From positions 151,372 through 215,371 of the forward strand of contig NZ_JAERVJ010000009.1 of assembly GCF_016745395.1 (NCBI RefSeq): a stretch of 64,000 bases of DNA, read 5' to 3'. The notes beneath the pieces were generated by a model that was given only the letters and a program-made list of their open reading frames with translations, had not been told where the DNA came from and searched no databases. A program made the translations under genes and the position numbers. Source of the DNA: Methylocystis sp. Sn-Cys. GTDB lineage: Bacteria > Pseudomonadota > Alphaproteobacteria > Rhizobiales > Beijerinckiaceae. The number at the start of each line of letters is the position of its first letter. Positions within the stretch are counted from its first letter, which is position 1. Shown piece after piece: positions 1 to 8,503 of the stretch.

Positions 1-813
1 TCCGCCGTCGCGCTCGTCGCCATCACTTTGCTGACCGCGCCGAAATACTCGGTGGAGGACATTCTCGACGTGAGCCCGCTCGGGCGCGCCGGTCTCGGCC
101 TCGCTCTGCTTGTCTGGCCGGCGATGGGCGCCCTGGCGGTGCGCGGTCGCTGGGTCATGGCCGGCGGCTTGGGGCTCGCCACCCTCCTCGCCTGCTTCCT
201 CGCAGGCGCGCCGAACGCGCTGCCGGCCCTCATCGGCGGCGGGATCGTCTTCGGATTCGCTTTCGGGCGAGCGCGGGCCGGATCGCGCGTGCTGGCTGGC
301 TTCATGGCGGCGGTCGTGCTGGTCGCGCCTTTGGCGGCGCTTGCGACGCAAGTTATTTGGCCGGAACATTCGCCCGAATTCTTCAAGCACCTCGCCTTCT
401 GGGGCCGGATGATCGCCAGCGACGGGCTGCGCACGCTGCTCGGCCATGGCTTCGGCGCGGCGACCTGGGGCGTGCTTGGCGGCTATCTGCCGCCGACCAC
501 CCCGCGCAGCCTGATCTTCCAAATCTGGTTCGATCTCGGGGCTCTGGGCGCGGCCGCGCTTGCGCTGGCCCTTGCCCGGGCGAGCCTCGTCGTCGGCCAG
601 GCGCGCACGGCCCTCGCGCCCTTTCTGCTCGGGGGTGTAGCGGCCGGCTTCGTCATCTGCCTGCTGGGTCCGGCCGCCGAGCAGCTCTGGTGGCTGACGC
701 TCGCGGGGCTCGACGCCATCGCCTTCGCTCTGGTAATGCGCGGTCAATTCCGCAAGCGCCGCCCGGTCCTGCCGATCGGCCTTGGCGCGCGCCCGGCTGA
801 CGACGCCGTCTGA
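1..813 (+). CDS. O-antigen ligase/polymerase-like membrane protein (5' partial)
   Basis: The reading frame is open from the first base of the window, so the N-terminus is missing. What remains (about 270 residues) is a run of hydrophobic helices followed by a basic, proline-rich tail. The stretch around HGFGAATWGVLGGYLPP followed by LIFQIWFDLGALGA resembles the periplasmic loop and following helix of WaaL/Wzy-type O-antigen ligases and polymerases, where an H-x-x-x-Q-x-W-x-E/D-x-G pattern is typical. It ends 15 bp before the WD40 gene on the same strand. The membrane location is secure; the ligase assignment is family-level inference without the N-terminal half. Confidence 0.6.
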   Translation, partial: SAVALVAITLLTAPKYSVEDILDVSPLGRAGLGLALLVWPAMGALAVRGRWVMAGGLGLATLLACFLAGAPNALPALIGGGIVFGFAFGRARAGSRVLAGFMAAVVLVAPLAALATQVIWPEHSPEFFKHLAFWGRMIASDGLRTLLGHGFGAATWGVLGGYLPPTTPRSLIFQIWFDLGALGAAALALALARASLVVGQARTALAPFLLGGVAAGFVICLLGPAAEQLWWLTLAGLDAIAFALVMRGQFRKRRPVLPIGLGARPADDAV

Positions 814-828
814 CGAAAGAGTTTTTCC

Positions 829-1836
829 TTGGCTGAATATCCGTCGCTGACCTCCGCGGTCGAGCCGCTCGCGCTCGGCGAATCCGTCGTCGCAGGGGCC
901 TGGCTCGGCGATACGCCCGCCTTCGCGCTGGCCGACGGCAATGTTTTTCTCGGCGACGCCGAGGACAGCCGCCGGGTCGCCGCGCATCCCGACGCCGCCA
1001 TACTCGTGGCGTCGAGCGACGGCCGGCGCCTCGTCACCGGCGGCGACGACGGCCGCGTGGTCGCGATCGACGCCACTGGCGCGCTCGAAACCATCGCCGA
1101 CGAGAACGGCAAATGGATCGACGCGCTCGCCCTGCATGAAGGCGCAATCGCATGGTCGGCCGGCCGCAACGCCCGCGCCCGCTCGGCCAAGGGAGAAGTG
1201 AAGTCGATTGATCTGCCCTCGACCTGCCGTGGCCTCGCCTTCTTCCCCAAGGGCTACCGCCTCGCCGCCGCCCATTACAATGGCGCGACGTTGTGGTTCC
1301 CCAACGCCGGCAAGCCCGAGGTTCTCTCCTGGAGCGGCTCGCATCTCGATACGACGATCTCGCCCGACGGGCGCTTCCTCGTCACCTCCATGCAGGAGAA
1401 CACGCTGCACGGCTGGCGCATCGCCGACGCCAAACATATGCGCATGGCGGGCTATCCCGGCAAAACCCGCAGCTTCTCCTGGTCCTTCGACGGAAAATGG
1501 CTCGCGACCTCGGGCGCCGACGCCTGCATCCTCTGGCCCTTCTCGGGCAAGGACGGACCGATGGGCCAAAGCCCGCGCGAGTGCGGCGTGCGCACGAATG
1601 TGCCTGTGACCCGCGTCGCCTTCCATCCCGGCGCGCTGGTCGTCGCGATCGGCTACGAGGACGGGATGGCGCTGCTGGCGCGCGTGACCGACGGTTCGGA
1701 GATCCTCGTGCGGCGCCCAGCGCAAGAGGCCAAGAACGCCCGCATCAGCGCGCTGGCCTGGGACGCCAAAGGCGCGCGCCTGCTGTTCGGGGCGGAAAAC
1801 GGCGACGCGGGCCTGCTGACGCTGCCGAAGCAGTAA
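829..1836 (+). CDS. WD40 repeat protein
   Basis: A 335-residue protein with no signal peptide, composed of repeated blade-like segments such as LVTGGDDGRVVAIDATGAL, TTISPDGRFLVTSM and FSWSFDGKWLATSGADACIL. These are typical of WD40 beta-propellers, with GD and SPDG-type turns ending in short hydrophobic strands. The start is a TTG preceded by a GAAAGAG ribosome-binding-like stretch; no better ATG gives the full first blade. WD40 proteins of this size in Hyphomicrobiales are sometimes encoded beside COG0523 GTPases, but here the nearest such gene is about 20 kb away. The likely role is a cytosolic protein scaffold; no partner is evident. Confidence 0.75.
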   Translation: MAEYPSLTSAVEPLALGESVVAGAWLGDTPAFALADGNVFLGDAEDSRRVAAHPDAAILVASSDGRRLVTGGDDGRVVAIDATGALETIADENGKWIDALALHEGAIAWSAGRNARARSAKGEVKSIDLPSTCRGLAFFPKGYRLAAAHYNGATLWFPNAGKPEVLSWSGSHLDTTISPDGRFLVTSMQENTLHGWRIADAKHMRMAGYPGKTRSFSWSFDGKWLATSGADACILWPFSGKDGPMGQSPRECGVRTNVPVTRVAFHPGALVVAIGYEDGMALLARVTDGSEILVRRPAQEAKNARISALAWDAKGARLLFGAENGDAGLLTLPKQ

Positions 1837-1850
1837 CGGCGCCGCTTCCT

Positions 1851-2372
1851 TTATCGGATAGCAGGCCGCCAGATCACCAAACCTGCCGTTTCTGAGGGCC
1901 AGGCCACAACGGCCGCCTTCTTGCGCAAGGCGCGCGCGCTTTCGGTTTGCGGGTCGCTGAAATAGGCCGCGACCGCTTCCATGACGCCCGTCTCGCAGGG
2001 AATGTCGCGCCACAGAACGTCGACGCGCCGGCCAGTGTATTTGGGCGGGTCCAGCGGGCTGCGCCCGAATCTCGACGGACCGAAATCCGCCGTGAAGGGC
2101 TTGCGATTCCACAGCCGCGCGCCGGGGCGCGGGCGGAAGAACGCCCACATGTCGAAGTCTTGCACCCCGTCGCTCGCCGCGGGGGCGAGGAAGTGATCGG
2201 CGGCGCCCTGGCAGAGGCAGATCGCGAGAAGATGGCCGTCGTAGAGCGCGCGTTTGGCGGGATGCGCGATGAACGCCCTTTCGATCCGCTCGCGCGCAAT
2301 ATCCGCCAGCCGGCGCAGGTCCGCGATGTCGATCGTCTCGAAAGAGCGGGCGTTGCGCGGCGCCTTGCTCAT
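1851..2372 (-). CDS. conserved-looking hypothetical protein
   Basis: A 173-residue soluble protein without signal or membrane segment. The central part (LAICLCQGAADHFL, then FDMWAFFRPRP and FTADFGPSRFG) is rich in aromatic and conserved-looking residues, and codon use matches the surrounding genes, so it appears to be a real gene. It begins with ATG and ends 15 bp from the convergent WD40 gene. I do not recognise the family and assign no function. Confidence 0.6.
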   Translation of the reverse strand: MSKAPRNARSFETIDIADLRRLADIARERIERAFIAHPAKRALYDGHLLAICLCQGAADHFLAPAASDGVQDFDMWAFFRPRPGARLWNRKPFTADFGPSRFGRSPLDPPKYTGRRVDVLWRDIPCETGVMEAVAAYFSDPQTESARALRKKAAVVAWPSETAGLVIWRPAIR

Positions 2373-2483
2373 GCGGTTTGCCCCTCTCAGCCCTCCATCG
2401 CGGAACGCCCCCGCTCCCTTCGGGTTTAAGTGTTACCCCGATGAACCGGCGCCAAAGAGCCACCCCGCCAAAGAGCCACGTCC

Positions 2484-2714
2484 ATGACCAACAAAGCCGA
2501 AAGCGATCCTCACCAGCATATCCGCCAGATGGCCGCCTATCTCCAGGAGACGATCAACCGCCTGCACGAGGACATCGAGAAGGTCGATGAGCCGCAGCTC
2601 AAGGCCATGTTCGAAACCTCCGCCGAAGTGTTGAGCGGGCTCAAAAAGGCCTATAGCGACTACGAAGAGAAGAAGGAGCCCGCCTGGCCCGGCGGGCGCG
2701 AATTACATAGCTGA
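2484..2714 (+). CDS. small alpha-helical hypothetical protein
   Basis: A 76-residue, highly charged protein predicted to be mostly helical (HIRQMAAYLQETINRLHEDI, then LKAMFETSAEVLSGLKKAYSDYE), ending in a flexible PAWPGGRELHS tail. It lies 23 bp upstream of thiD on the same strand and may be co-transcribed with it. No TPP riboswitch-like sequence separates the two. Function unknown; the amphipathic heptad-like pattern suggests a small coiled-coil or helical hairpin. Confidence 0.55.
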   Translation: MTNKAESDPHQHIRQMAAYLQETINRLHEDIEKVDEPQLKAMFETSAEVLSGLKKAYSDYEEKKEPAWPGGRELHS

Positions 2715-2737
2715 GACGCGAAAGGAGCAAGCGGGAT

Positions 2738-3538
2738 TTGAACAAAACGCGCAAGCTCCTCTCGATCGCCGGCTCGGACCCCTCGGGCGGCGCCGGCATA
2801 CAGGCGGATTTGAAAACCTTTTCCGCCTTCGGCTGCTACGGCATGGCGGCGATCACCGCGCTCACCGCGCAAAATACGCGGGGCGTGGTCGCCGCCTTCC
2901 CGGTCGCGCCCGATATCGTCGCGGCGCAGATCGCCGCGGTGATGGCCGACATCCGGCCAGACGCCATCAAGATCGGCATGGTCGCGACGCCTGAGATCGC
3001 AGCGGCGATCGCCGGGGCGCTTGGAGACGCGCCGCCGAATGTCGTGCTCGACCCCGTGCTGATCCCGACGCAAGGCGCGAGCCTCGCCGCCGCGGGGCTG
3101 GAGCGCGCGCTGATGACGACGCTGCTGCCGCTCGCGCGGCTTGTGACGCCCAACATCTTCGAGGCCTCGGCTCTTTCCGAGACGCCGCTTGCCCGCACGA
3201 CCGACCAAATGGTCGCGCAAGGCCGCATGCTGGTCGAAGCCGGCGCCAAGGCCGTGCTGGTGAAGGGCGGCGATCTCTCGGGCGAGCCGGTCGATGTGCT
3301 TGTCGCGGATGGGGAGGCCCGGCTCTTCCATGGCCGCCGCATCGCGACCCGGCACACCCATGGCACCGGCTGCGCGCTCTCCTCCGCCATCGCCGCCGGC
3401 CTCGCCAAGGGCGAACCGCTCATCGACGCCATTGCGGCGGCGAAGGTGTGGCTCGAGGGGGCGCTGGAAGCGGCGGACGGGCTGGAACTGGGCGAGGGGC
3501 GTGGGCCGCCGAACCATTTCTATGGGATGTGGCGCTGA
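2738..3538 (+). CDS. thiD: hydroxymethylpyrimidine/phosphomethylpyrimidine kinase
   Basis: ThiD phosphorylates HMP and HMP-phosphate in thiamine biosynthesis and salvage, in the cytosol. The 266-residue length is normal for the ribokinase-like family. The N-terminus IAGSDPSGGAGIQADLKTF is the diagnostic HMP-binding motif. The C-terminal HTHGTGCALSSAIAAGLAKG is the phosphate/anion-hole motif with the catalytic region. The start is TTG, preceded by AAAGGAG about 9 bp upstream (2719-2725), which decides it. The rest of the thi pathway is not in the window. Confidence 0.95.
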   Translation: MNKTRKLLSIAGSDPSGGAGIQADLKTFSAFGCYGMAAITALTAQNTRGVVAAFPVAPDIVAAQIAAVMADIRPDAIKIGMVATPEIAAAIAGALGDAPPNVVLDPVLIPTQGASLAAAGLERALMTTLLPLARLVTPNIFEASALSETPLARTTDQMVAQGRMLVEAGAKAVLVKGGDLSGEPVDVLVADGEARLFHGRRIATRHTHGTGCALSSAIAAGLAKGEPLIDAIAAAKVWLEGALEAADGLELGEGRGPPNHFYGMWR

Positions 3539-3540
3539 TA

Positions 3541-3661
3541 CGCCCCCTCCCCGACCCTCCCCCGCTGGCGCGGGAGAGGGGGAAGAATTGTGGCCTTCAT
3601 CAGCAAAGCTGATCGTGAGCGTCCCCTCTCCCGCTTGCGGGGGAGGGACAGGGAGGGGGTC
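3541..3661. repeat. dispersed repeat, family C
   Basis: A GC-rich stretch holding two imperfect hairpins made of CTCCC/GGGAG arms, joined by a linker containing CCTTCAT and GATCGTGAGCGTCCC. A closely similar unit, in the same orientation and with the same linker words, lies at 21541-21668. It fills the space between convergent thiD and yqeY. Confidence 0.75.
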
Positions 3662-4111
3662 TCAGCCCCCCAGCGCCGCCTTCACCGCAGCGCTCGCCTT
3701 CGCGAAATCCATACGGCCGGTGTATTTCGCCTTTAGCGCAGCGACAACCTTGCCCATATCCTTGATAGACGTCGCCCCCGCCTCGGCGATCGCCGCCTTC
3801 ACCGCCTCGGCGACTTCCTCTTGCGAGAGCTGCTGCGGGAGATAGCTGGAGATCACCGCGATCTCGCTTTTCTCCTTGTCGGCGAGATCGGCGCGGCCGG
3901 CCTTTTCGTAGATGTCGAGCGACTCCTGCCGGCTCTTGATCATCTTCTGAAGGAGCGCGAGCACATCGTCCTCGGACAGGGTCTTGCCCGCGCCGCGCGC
4001 CTCGATGTCCTTGTCCTTCAGCGCCGCATTGATGAGCCGCAGCGCGTCGACCTTGGCGCTGTCGCGGGCCTTCATGGCGTCCTTGAGGTCCTGGTTGATC
4101 TTCTCGCGCAT
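3662..4111 (-). CDS. GatB/YqeY domain-containing protein
   Basis: A 149-residue protein beginning MREKINQDLKDAMKARD, the usual start of YqeY-family proteins, and continuing with a GatB tail-like helical domain (SEIAVISSYLPQQLSQEEVAEAVKAAIAEAGA, DMGKVVAALKAKYTGRMD). The family is related to the tRNA-binding tail of the amidotransferase GatB; its role as a free protein is poorly defined. The open frame extends upstream to 4330, but that part is only translated repeat D, so the ATG at 4111 is the start. It is divergent from carA. Confidence 0.9.
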   Translation of the reverse strand: MREKINQDLKDAMKARDSAKVDALRLINAALKDKDIEARGAGKTLSEDDVLALLQKMIKSRQESLDIYEKAGRADLADKEKSEIAVISSYLPQQLSQEEVAEAVKAAIAEAGATSIKDMGKVVAALKAKYTGRMDFAKASAAVKAALGG

Positions 4112-4180
4112 GGGAGACTTTCTTGGGGGTTTCCATTTCGGGGGCGGATGGATTACATCCACCTCAAGTGAATTTCTCGC

Positions 4181-4294
4181 GTCATGGCCGGGCTCGTCCC
4201 GGCCATCCACGCCCCGGGCTGCAAAGCCCGCGGGGCAAAGCGATGCACATGAGCAAGCATCCAGACGGATGCCCGCGTCAAGCGCGGGCATGAC
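4181..4294. repeat. dispersed repeat, family D (variant copy)
   Basis: The segment begins GTCATGGCCGGGCTCGTCCC and ends with GCGCGGGCATGAC, forming long imperfect inverted arms. Related copies are at 10741-10878 and 47608-47747. It lies in the divergent yqeY/carA intergenic region, so it may also sit within the carA leader. Confidence 0.7.
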
Positions 4295-4350
4295 GCGCGG
4301 TGAAGCGGCTGTCATAACGGCTCGCCCCACCCGAGCGCAACGGACGGAAG

Positions 4351-5541
4351 ATGACCCTCGATCAAGACAATGGCTGGACGAAGCCGGTGCATACCGGCGT
4401 GCTGGTGCTCGCGAGCGGCGAAGTGATCGAGGGCTTTGGCCTCGGCGCCGTCGGCGAGGCCGTGGGCGAAGTCTGCTTCAACACGGCGATGACCGGCTAT
4501 GAGGAAATCCTCACTGACCCCTCCTACGCCGCGCAGATCGTCACCTTCACCTTCCCGCATATTGGCAATGTCGGCGCCAATGGTGAGGACATCGAGACGG
4601 TCGACCTCGCCCGCAGCGCCGGCGCCGTCGGCGCGATCTTCGGCCAGCCGGTGACCGACCCTTCCAATTTCCGCTCCGAGACGTCGCTGACCGACTGGCT
4701 GGCGAAGCGCGGCATTGTGGCGCTCTATGGCGTCGACACGCGCGCGCTCACGGCGCTCATTCGCGAGCGCGGCATGCCCAACGCCGTCATCGCTTATGCG
4801 CCGGACGGCAAGTTCGACATTGAAGCGCTCAAGGCCAAGGCCGCCGCCTGGCCCGGCATCGACGGGATGGATCTCGTGCCCAGCGTCGGCGCCAAGGAGC
4901 GCTACGACTGGAAGGAAACCCCCTGGCGCCTCGGCGCCGGCTATGGCGCGCGCGACGGCGCGGCGAAGTTTCGCGTCGTCGCCATCGACTATGGCGTGAA
5001 GCGCAACATCCTGCGCCTGCTGGCCGAGGAAGGCTGCGAGGTGATCGTCGCGCCGGCGACGGCGACGAGCGTTGAAATCCTGGCGCTGAAGCCCGATGGC
5101 GTCTTCCTCTCCAACGGCCCGGGCGACCCGGCCGAGACGGGCAAATACGCGACGCCCGTGATCCGCGATCTGCTCGCCAAGAGAGTGCCGGTCTTCGGCA
5201 TTTGCCTGGGCCATCAGATGATGGCGCTGGCCGTCGGCGCGAAAACGCAAAAGATGCCGCAGGGCCATCATGGGGCGAACCATCCGGTGAAGGACTTCAC
5301 CACCGGCAAGGTTGAGATCGTCTCGATGAACCACGGCTTCGCCGTCGACCGCGACAGCCTGCCAGCGAACGCCGTCGAGACGCATCGCTCGCTGTTCGAC
5401 GGCTCAAACTGCGGCATTGCGCTCACCGACCGCCCGGCCTTTTCGGTGCAGCACCACCCAGAGGCCTCGCCCGGCCCGCAGGACAGCCATTATCTCTTCA
5501 AGCGCTTCGTCGAGATGATGGAAAAGGCGAAGGCGGCCTAA
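4351..5541 (+). CDS. carA: carbamoyl-phosphate synthase small subunit
   Basis: CarA is the glutaminase subunit that hydrolyses glutamine and channels ammonia to CarB for carbamoyl phosphate (arginine and pyrimidine pathways). The 396 residues include the CPSase small-chain N-terminal domain (LASGEVIEGFGLG, FNTAMTGYEEILTDPSY) and a class I glutamine amidotransferase domain. That domain has the nucleophile Cys285 in FGICLGHQMM and the His-Glu pair in QHHPEASPG. carB is not adjacent, and the gene stands alone, closed by a terminator that overlaps its stop codon. Confidence 0.97.
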   Translation: MTLDQDNGWTKPVHTGVLVLASGEVIEGFGLGAVGEAVGEVCFNTAMTGYEEILTDPSYAAQIVTFTFPHIGNVGANGEDIETVDLARSAGAVGAIFGQPVTDPSNFRSETSLTDWLAKRGIVALYGVDTRALTALIRERGMPNAVIAYAPDGKFDIEALKAKAAAWPGIDGMDLVPSVGAKERYDWKETPWRLGAGYGARDGAAKFRVVAIDYGVKRNILRLLAEEGCEVIVAPATATSVEILALKPDGVFLSNGPGDPAETGKYATPVIRDLLAKRVPVFGICLGHQMMALAVGAKTQKMPQGHHGANHPVKDFTTGKVEIVSMNHGFAVDRDSLPANAVETHRSLFDGSNCGIALTDRPAFSVQHHPEASPGPQDSHYLFKRFVEMMEKAKAA

Positions 5542-5558
5542 GGCCGCCTTCGTTTATT
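5528..5558 (+). terminator. Rho-independent terminator of carA, overlapping the stop codon
   Basis: An 11-bp perfect stem (CGAAGGCGGCC with GGCCGCCTTCG) has the carA TAA stop codon as its three-base loop and is followed by TTTATT. The hairpin therefore includes the last codons of the gene. Confidence 0.75.
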
Positions 5559-5578
5559 GACGAACCTCCGAGGCGGCC

Positions 5579-5697
5579 TCGTCCTTCGAGACGCGAGCTT
5601 CGCTCGCTCCTCAGGATGAGGCCTAAGTGTTTGGCGCAGATGCTAAAGCCCCTCATGCTGAGGAGCTTGCGCAGCAGGCGTCTCGAAGCACGAGGGG
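5579..5697. repeat. dispersed repeat, family E
   Basis: A roughly 120-bp imperfect inverted repeat with arms reading CGTCCTTCGAGACGCGAGC and GGCGTCTCGAAGCACGAG and internal CTCATGCTGAGGAGC blocks. This is a common type of intergenic palindrome in Hyphomicrobiales. Part of the same unit, in the opposite direction, recurs at about 17176-17230. Confidence 0.6.
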
Positions 5698-5790
5698 CGT
5701 CGCCGCCACTTTTCAGGCGCCTTTCTGGACCGCGAGCCTTCAGGCTCGCTGAATGGACAGCGCGCCCGAAGGCGCGCGGTCCAGCTTGCG

Positions 5791-6507
5791 TCAGTTGCCG
5801 AAGCGATAGCTGACGCCCGCGGTGATGGCGCCCGAGCCGGCCTGATGCGCCGTCTTCAACCCCCAAGCGACAGGCGTCGTCTCGCGCGGCGTTCCAAGGC
5901 CGGTGACGCGATATTCGATCCGCCCGCTCCAGCGGTCGGAAAGCGCATATTCAACGCCGACTCCGACCGTGGGCGACCCCAGCAGAGAATTCTTATTTGC
6001 CCTCAGGCCGAAAACCGATCTGTACTCGTGGCGCACGTCGGCGACATTGAGGCCGCCCGTCGCATAGACCAGCAGCCGATCGAAGGCGACGACGCCGACG
6101 CGCCCGCGGAGCGAGCCGGAAACGCCGAGCACATTGCGCACCGAGTATTGCCCGAGCGGATCGTAGACATCATTGACCGCCCGCGCGCCCGTCACATCGG
6201 CGACGAGACCGCCGACAAAGGAGCCGAAGCGCCAATCGTAACCGACATGCGCGCCGCCCTGGAAGCTCCCGCCATGCCCGGTCTTGCTCGTGAACAGCAA
6301 AGCGTTGTTTACGGCCAAATAATCGCGCGAACGATCGGCAAAGCCGAGGAAGCCCCCCTGCACGCCGGCGTAAAGCCCCTGGAACAAGAGCGCCGGGGGC
6401 GGCGGAGGCGGAACGAGCGGCGGGGCCGCTTTGCGATATGGCAGATCGGCGGCGGCGGCCGCACTGGCGGCGCCGAGCGCCAGAATAGCGGGAATCAAGC
6501 GTTTCAT
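5791..6507 (-). CDS. outer-membrane beta-barrel protein (Omp25/31-like)
   Basis: A 238-residue protein with a signal peptide (MKRLIPAILALGAASAAAAA, cut before DLPYRKAAPP). A proline-rich linker and an eight-stranded-barrel-like body follow, with alternating hydrophobic strands and typical GYDWRFGSFVGGLVADV and YATGGLNVADV segments. It ends in an aromatic C-terminus (VSYRFGN) of the kind recognised by the BAM complex. This matches small opacity-type porins of rhizobia and Brucella. It is the last gene before the divergent 7.3-kb region. Confidence 0.85.
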   Translation of the reverse strand: MKRLIPAILALGAASAAAAADLPYRKAAPPLVPPPPPPALLFQGLYAGVQGGFLGFADRSRDYLAVNNALLFTSKTGHGGSFQGGAHVGYDWRFGSFVGGLVADVTGARAVNDVYDPLGQYSVRNVLGVSGSLRGRVGVVAFDRLLVYATGGLNVADVRHEYRSVFGLRANKNSLLGSPTVGVGVEYALSDRWSGRIEYRVTGLGTPRETTPVAWGLKTAHQAGSGAITAGVSYRFGN

Positions 6508-6642
6508 TGAGAGATCTCCAGTTTGAAGACAAAGAGGCTGTGTCCGCCGGAGCGAGGGCTCCGGCGTTGGGGAAGGCGATTGTCCTTTCGGTTGGCTCAG
6601 CGCGTCGTCATCGCGGGGGCGCGCGGATTGGCTTTCGCGTCG

Positions 6643-7272
6643 TCATCGGGAAGCGCGTTGGGCGTGCTTGTCGCAGAGCGGCGCGCCTTCTTCGAATTTG
6701 CGCAGATCCTCGGGCGTCTTGAGCAGAGCGCGCACATCGTAATTTTCGAGAAGCGGCAGCCAGCCGATCTCGTCGTCGGGGTGAATAAAGACGTCGATGG
6801 GAATGGCGCCGTCGGGCACATTTGCCTTGCGACAGGCGAGCCCGCGGTCGACTTTGACGCCGTTATGACCGTGGCGCCCCTCGGCCTTCAACTTGCGCGC
6901 TTCCGCCTGCAACGCCTGCGCCGCCGCGAGGTCGCGCGGCGCGATCTCATACACGTCGAGCGGGCCGGTCTTCTGCGAGAGATTGGCGATCTCTTCCGCG
7001 TCTTTGGCATAGGCGGCGCGATGCAGGTGAATCTCGACATTGCGCTCGCCGTCCTTTTCGCCCTCGGACGCGAGCGTCGTCACGAGAACCGTCTTGTCCG
7101 GCGTCGGAGCCGCCCATTCCGGCGTTCGCAAAGCGAAGCGCAACTTCGTCAGATCGGCCGTCCCCATATCGAAAGCGCGGAGCTTCCATTGGGTGGCGAT
7201 GGGGACGTCCCAGCTACACCCCGAGAGCAAAGCGGCGGAAAAGGCGATGAAAATCAAACCTGTGAGTCGCAT
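6643..7272 (-). CDS. lipoprotein of unknown function
   Basis: A lipobox LLSGC follows a short hydrophobic signal (MRLTGLIFIAFSAALLSGC), so the protein is predicted to be lipid-anchored after signal peptidase II cleavage. The mature part is about 190 soluble residues with no domain I recognise. An ATG four codons upstream (7284) is also possible; the inner ATG gives a more usual signal peptide. It is transcribed away from the DUF2975/HTH pair and shares its upstream region, which is unusually AT-rich for this genome. Confidence 0.7.
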   Translation of the reverse strand: MRLTGLIFIAFSAALLSGCSWDVPIATQWKLRAFDMGTADLTKLRFALRTPEWAAPTPDKTVLVTTLASEGEKDGERNVEIHLHRAAYAKDAEEIANLSQKTGPLDVYEIAPRDLAAAQALQAEARKLKAEGRHGHNGVKVDRGLACRKANVPDGAIPIDVFIHPDDEIGWLPLLENYDVRALLKTPEDLRKFEEGAPLCDKHAQRASR

Positions 7273-7300
7273 GATAACAATCATCCTCCACGATCATTTT

Positions 7301-7317
7301 TTAATGTATTGCATTAA
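7301..7317. promoter_or_regulatory. candidate operator palindrome
   Basis: TTAATG and CATTAA arms with a 5-bp spacer form a perfect 6+6 inverted repeat, inside an AT-rich stretch between the divergent lipoprotein gene and the DUF2975/HTH operon. Placement fits a transcription-factor site. The binding protein is unknown; the HTH protein encoded at 8088 is a natural candidate. Confidence 0.35.
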
Positions 7318-7512
7318 ATTTTTTATGCGTCAATATTGGCGCGCAGAGAAAGCTTGCCCGCGTGGCGGCGGGCATGCTCTTTCGCCGCGTCGCGAGTTTT
7401 CGGCGCGTCACTTTGTCCGATGCGAGATCCGCTTTATCGGCTCGGCGTCATTCGCCACGCGTCATGGATTTCAAAAATCGGCCCGCCGCGCCGCGGCCAT
7501 GGAGAAAAAACA

Positions 7513-8088
7513 ATGACCGATACGATCGCCCTTATTTCGCCGGCCAATCCGCGGCTCTCGACCTTGCGCGCCAAGATCGGCTGGCTTTGCCAGACCATCC
7601 GGCTGCTCGCCATGAGCTACGCGCTGCTCCTGCTATGGGTTTTTTGCGACGCATGGGCGACGCGCGCGCCCTATGAAACAAGAGCGATGGAACTCTTCAA
7701 ACTCGACGTTTCCGCTGCGTCTGCAACGCAATGGAACGCCGTGCTGGCGATGAGCCTTGCATTGTGGCTATGCGTCGCCGCCCTCACCTTCTCCATCTGG
7801 CGGCTTTTTTCGATCTATCTTGCGGGGGAAGTGTTCTCTCTTGAAGCCGCCGTTTGGCTGCGACGGATCGGGATTGCGGGACTGGTGGCGATCGTCGCCG
7901 ATTTCGTCGAGCGCTCGGCCGTCATCTATACGCTGGCGATGCATCTGCCGGCGTCGGCGAAGACCAAACATATCTTCATCGGATCGGAGGACATCGTCCA
8001 CATCATCCTGGTCCTGATGCTTCTCGCCCTCGCCCATATCCAGAAAACCGCGGCCGACATCGCCGACGAAAATGCGCAGATCGTCTGA
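7513..8088 (+). CDS. DUF2975-type membrane protein
   Basis: A 191-residue integral membrane protein with four hydrophobic segments (near residues 30-50, 75-95, 115-135 and 155-175), typical of the DUF2975 family. The ATG at 7513 is chosen because GGAG lies just upstream (7501-7504). The open frame extends to 7336, but the added segment is arginine-rich and has no family character. Its stop overlaps the start of the HTH gene (TGATG). DUF2975 proteins are regularly paired with small Xre regulators, which supports a co-regulated or sensory membrane role; the substrate is unknown. Confidence 0.8.
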   Translation: MTDTIALISPANPRLSTLRAKIGWLCQTIRLLAMSYALLLLWVFCDAWATRAPYETRAMELFKLDVSAASATQWNAVLAMSLALWLCVAALTFSIWRLFSIYLAGEVFSLEAAVWLRRIGIAGLVAIVADFVERSAVIYTLAMHLPASAKTKHIFIGSEDIVHIILVLMLLALAHIQKTAADIADENAQIV

Positions 8089-8309
8089 TGGCCATCATCG
8101 TCAATCTCGACGTCATGCTCGCCAAGCGTAAGATGCGCTCGCGCGATCTCGCGCAGTTGATCGGCATCGCCGAGCAGAATGTGAGCCTGCTGAAATCGGG
8201 CAAGGTGAAGGGCGTGCGCTTCGATACGCTGGAGAAAATCTGCGAGGCGCTTGCGTGCCAACCGGGAGACATACTCGAATATCGCCCGGACGAGCCTCCG
8301 AAGGATTGA
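8088..8309 (+). CDS. small Xre/Cro-type HTH regulator (YozG-like)
   Basis: A 73-residue protein that is essentially one helix-turn-helix: NLDVMLAKRKMRSRDLAQLI, then GIAEQNVSLLKSGKVKGVRF, then TLEKICEALACQPGDILEY. This is the arrangement of the YozG/Xre family that partners DUF2975 proteins. It is translationally coupled to the upstream membrane gene, sharing the A of its TGA stop. The likely role is a DNA-binding regulator controlled by, or controlling, that partner. The coding sequence near its stop has a degenerate second copy about 173 bp downstream. Confidence 0.88.
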   Translation: MAIIVNLDVMLAKRKMRSRDLAQLIGIAEQNVSLLKSGKVKGVRFDTLEKICEALACQPGDILEYRPDEPPKD

Positions 8310-8319
8310 CGCCGCCTCC

Positions 8320-8398
8320 GTCATTGCGAGGAGCGCAGCGACGAAGCAATCCAGAGCCACATCACGGCCCTGGATTGCTTCGCTGCGCTCGCAATGAC
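8320..8398. repeat. dispersed hairpin repeat, family B (copy 1)
   Basis: An 79-bp quasi-palindrome starting GTCATTGCGAGGAGCG and ending GCGCTCGCAATGAC, with a central GCAATCCAGAGCC / GGCCCTGGATTGC pair. Nine such units occur in the window. They have no coding capacity and lie between genes. Confidence 0.85.
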
Positions 8399-8503
8399 GG
8401 CGAGGTTTGCCCTGGATTTTTCTCGTCAGCCTTTTCAAAAAAGGCGCGGACTACCCGCCCGGACGAAGCCCCAAAAGGATTGATGCCGCTTTCCGCTCCC
8501 GCC

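Noticed and set aside
2715..2737. TPP riboswitch upstream of thiD
   Set aside because: Only 23 bp separate the previous gene from thiD and no CUGAGA-type core is present there.
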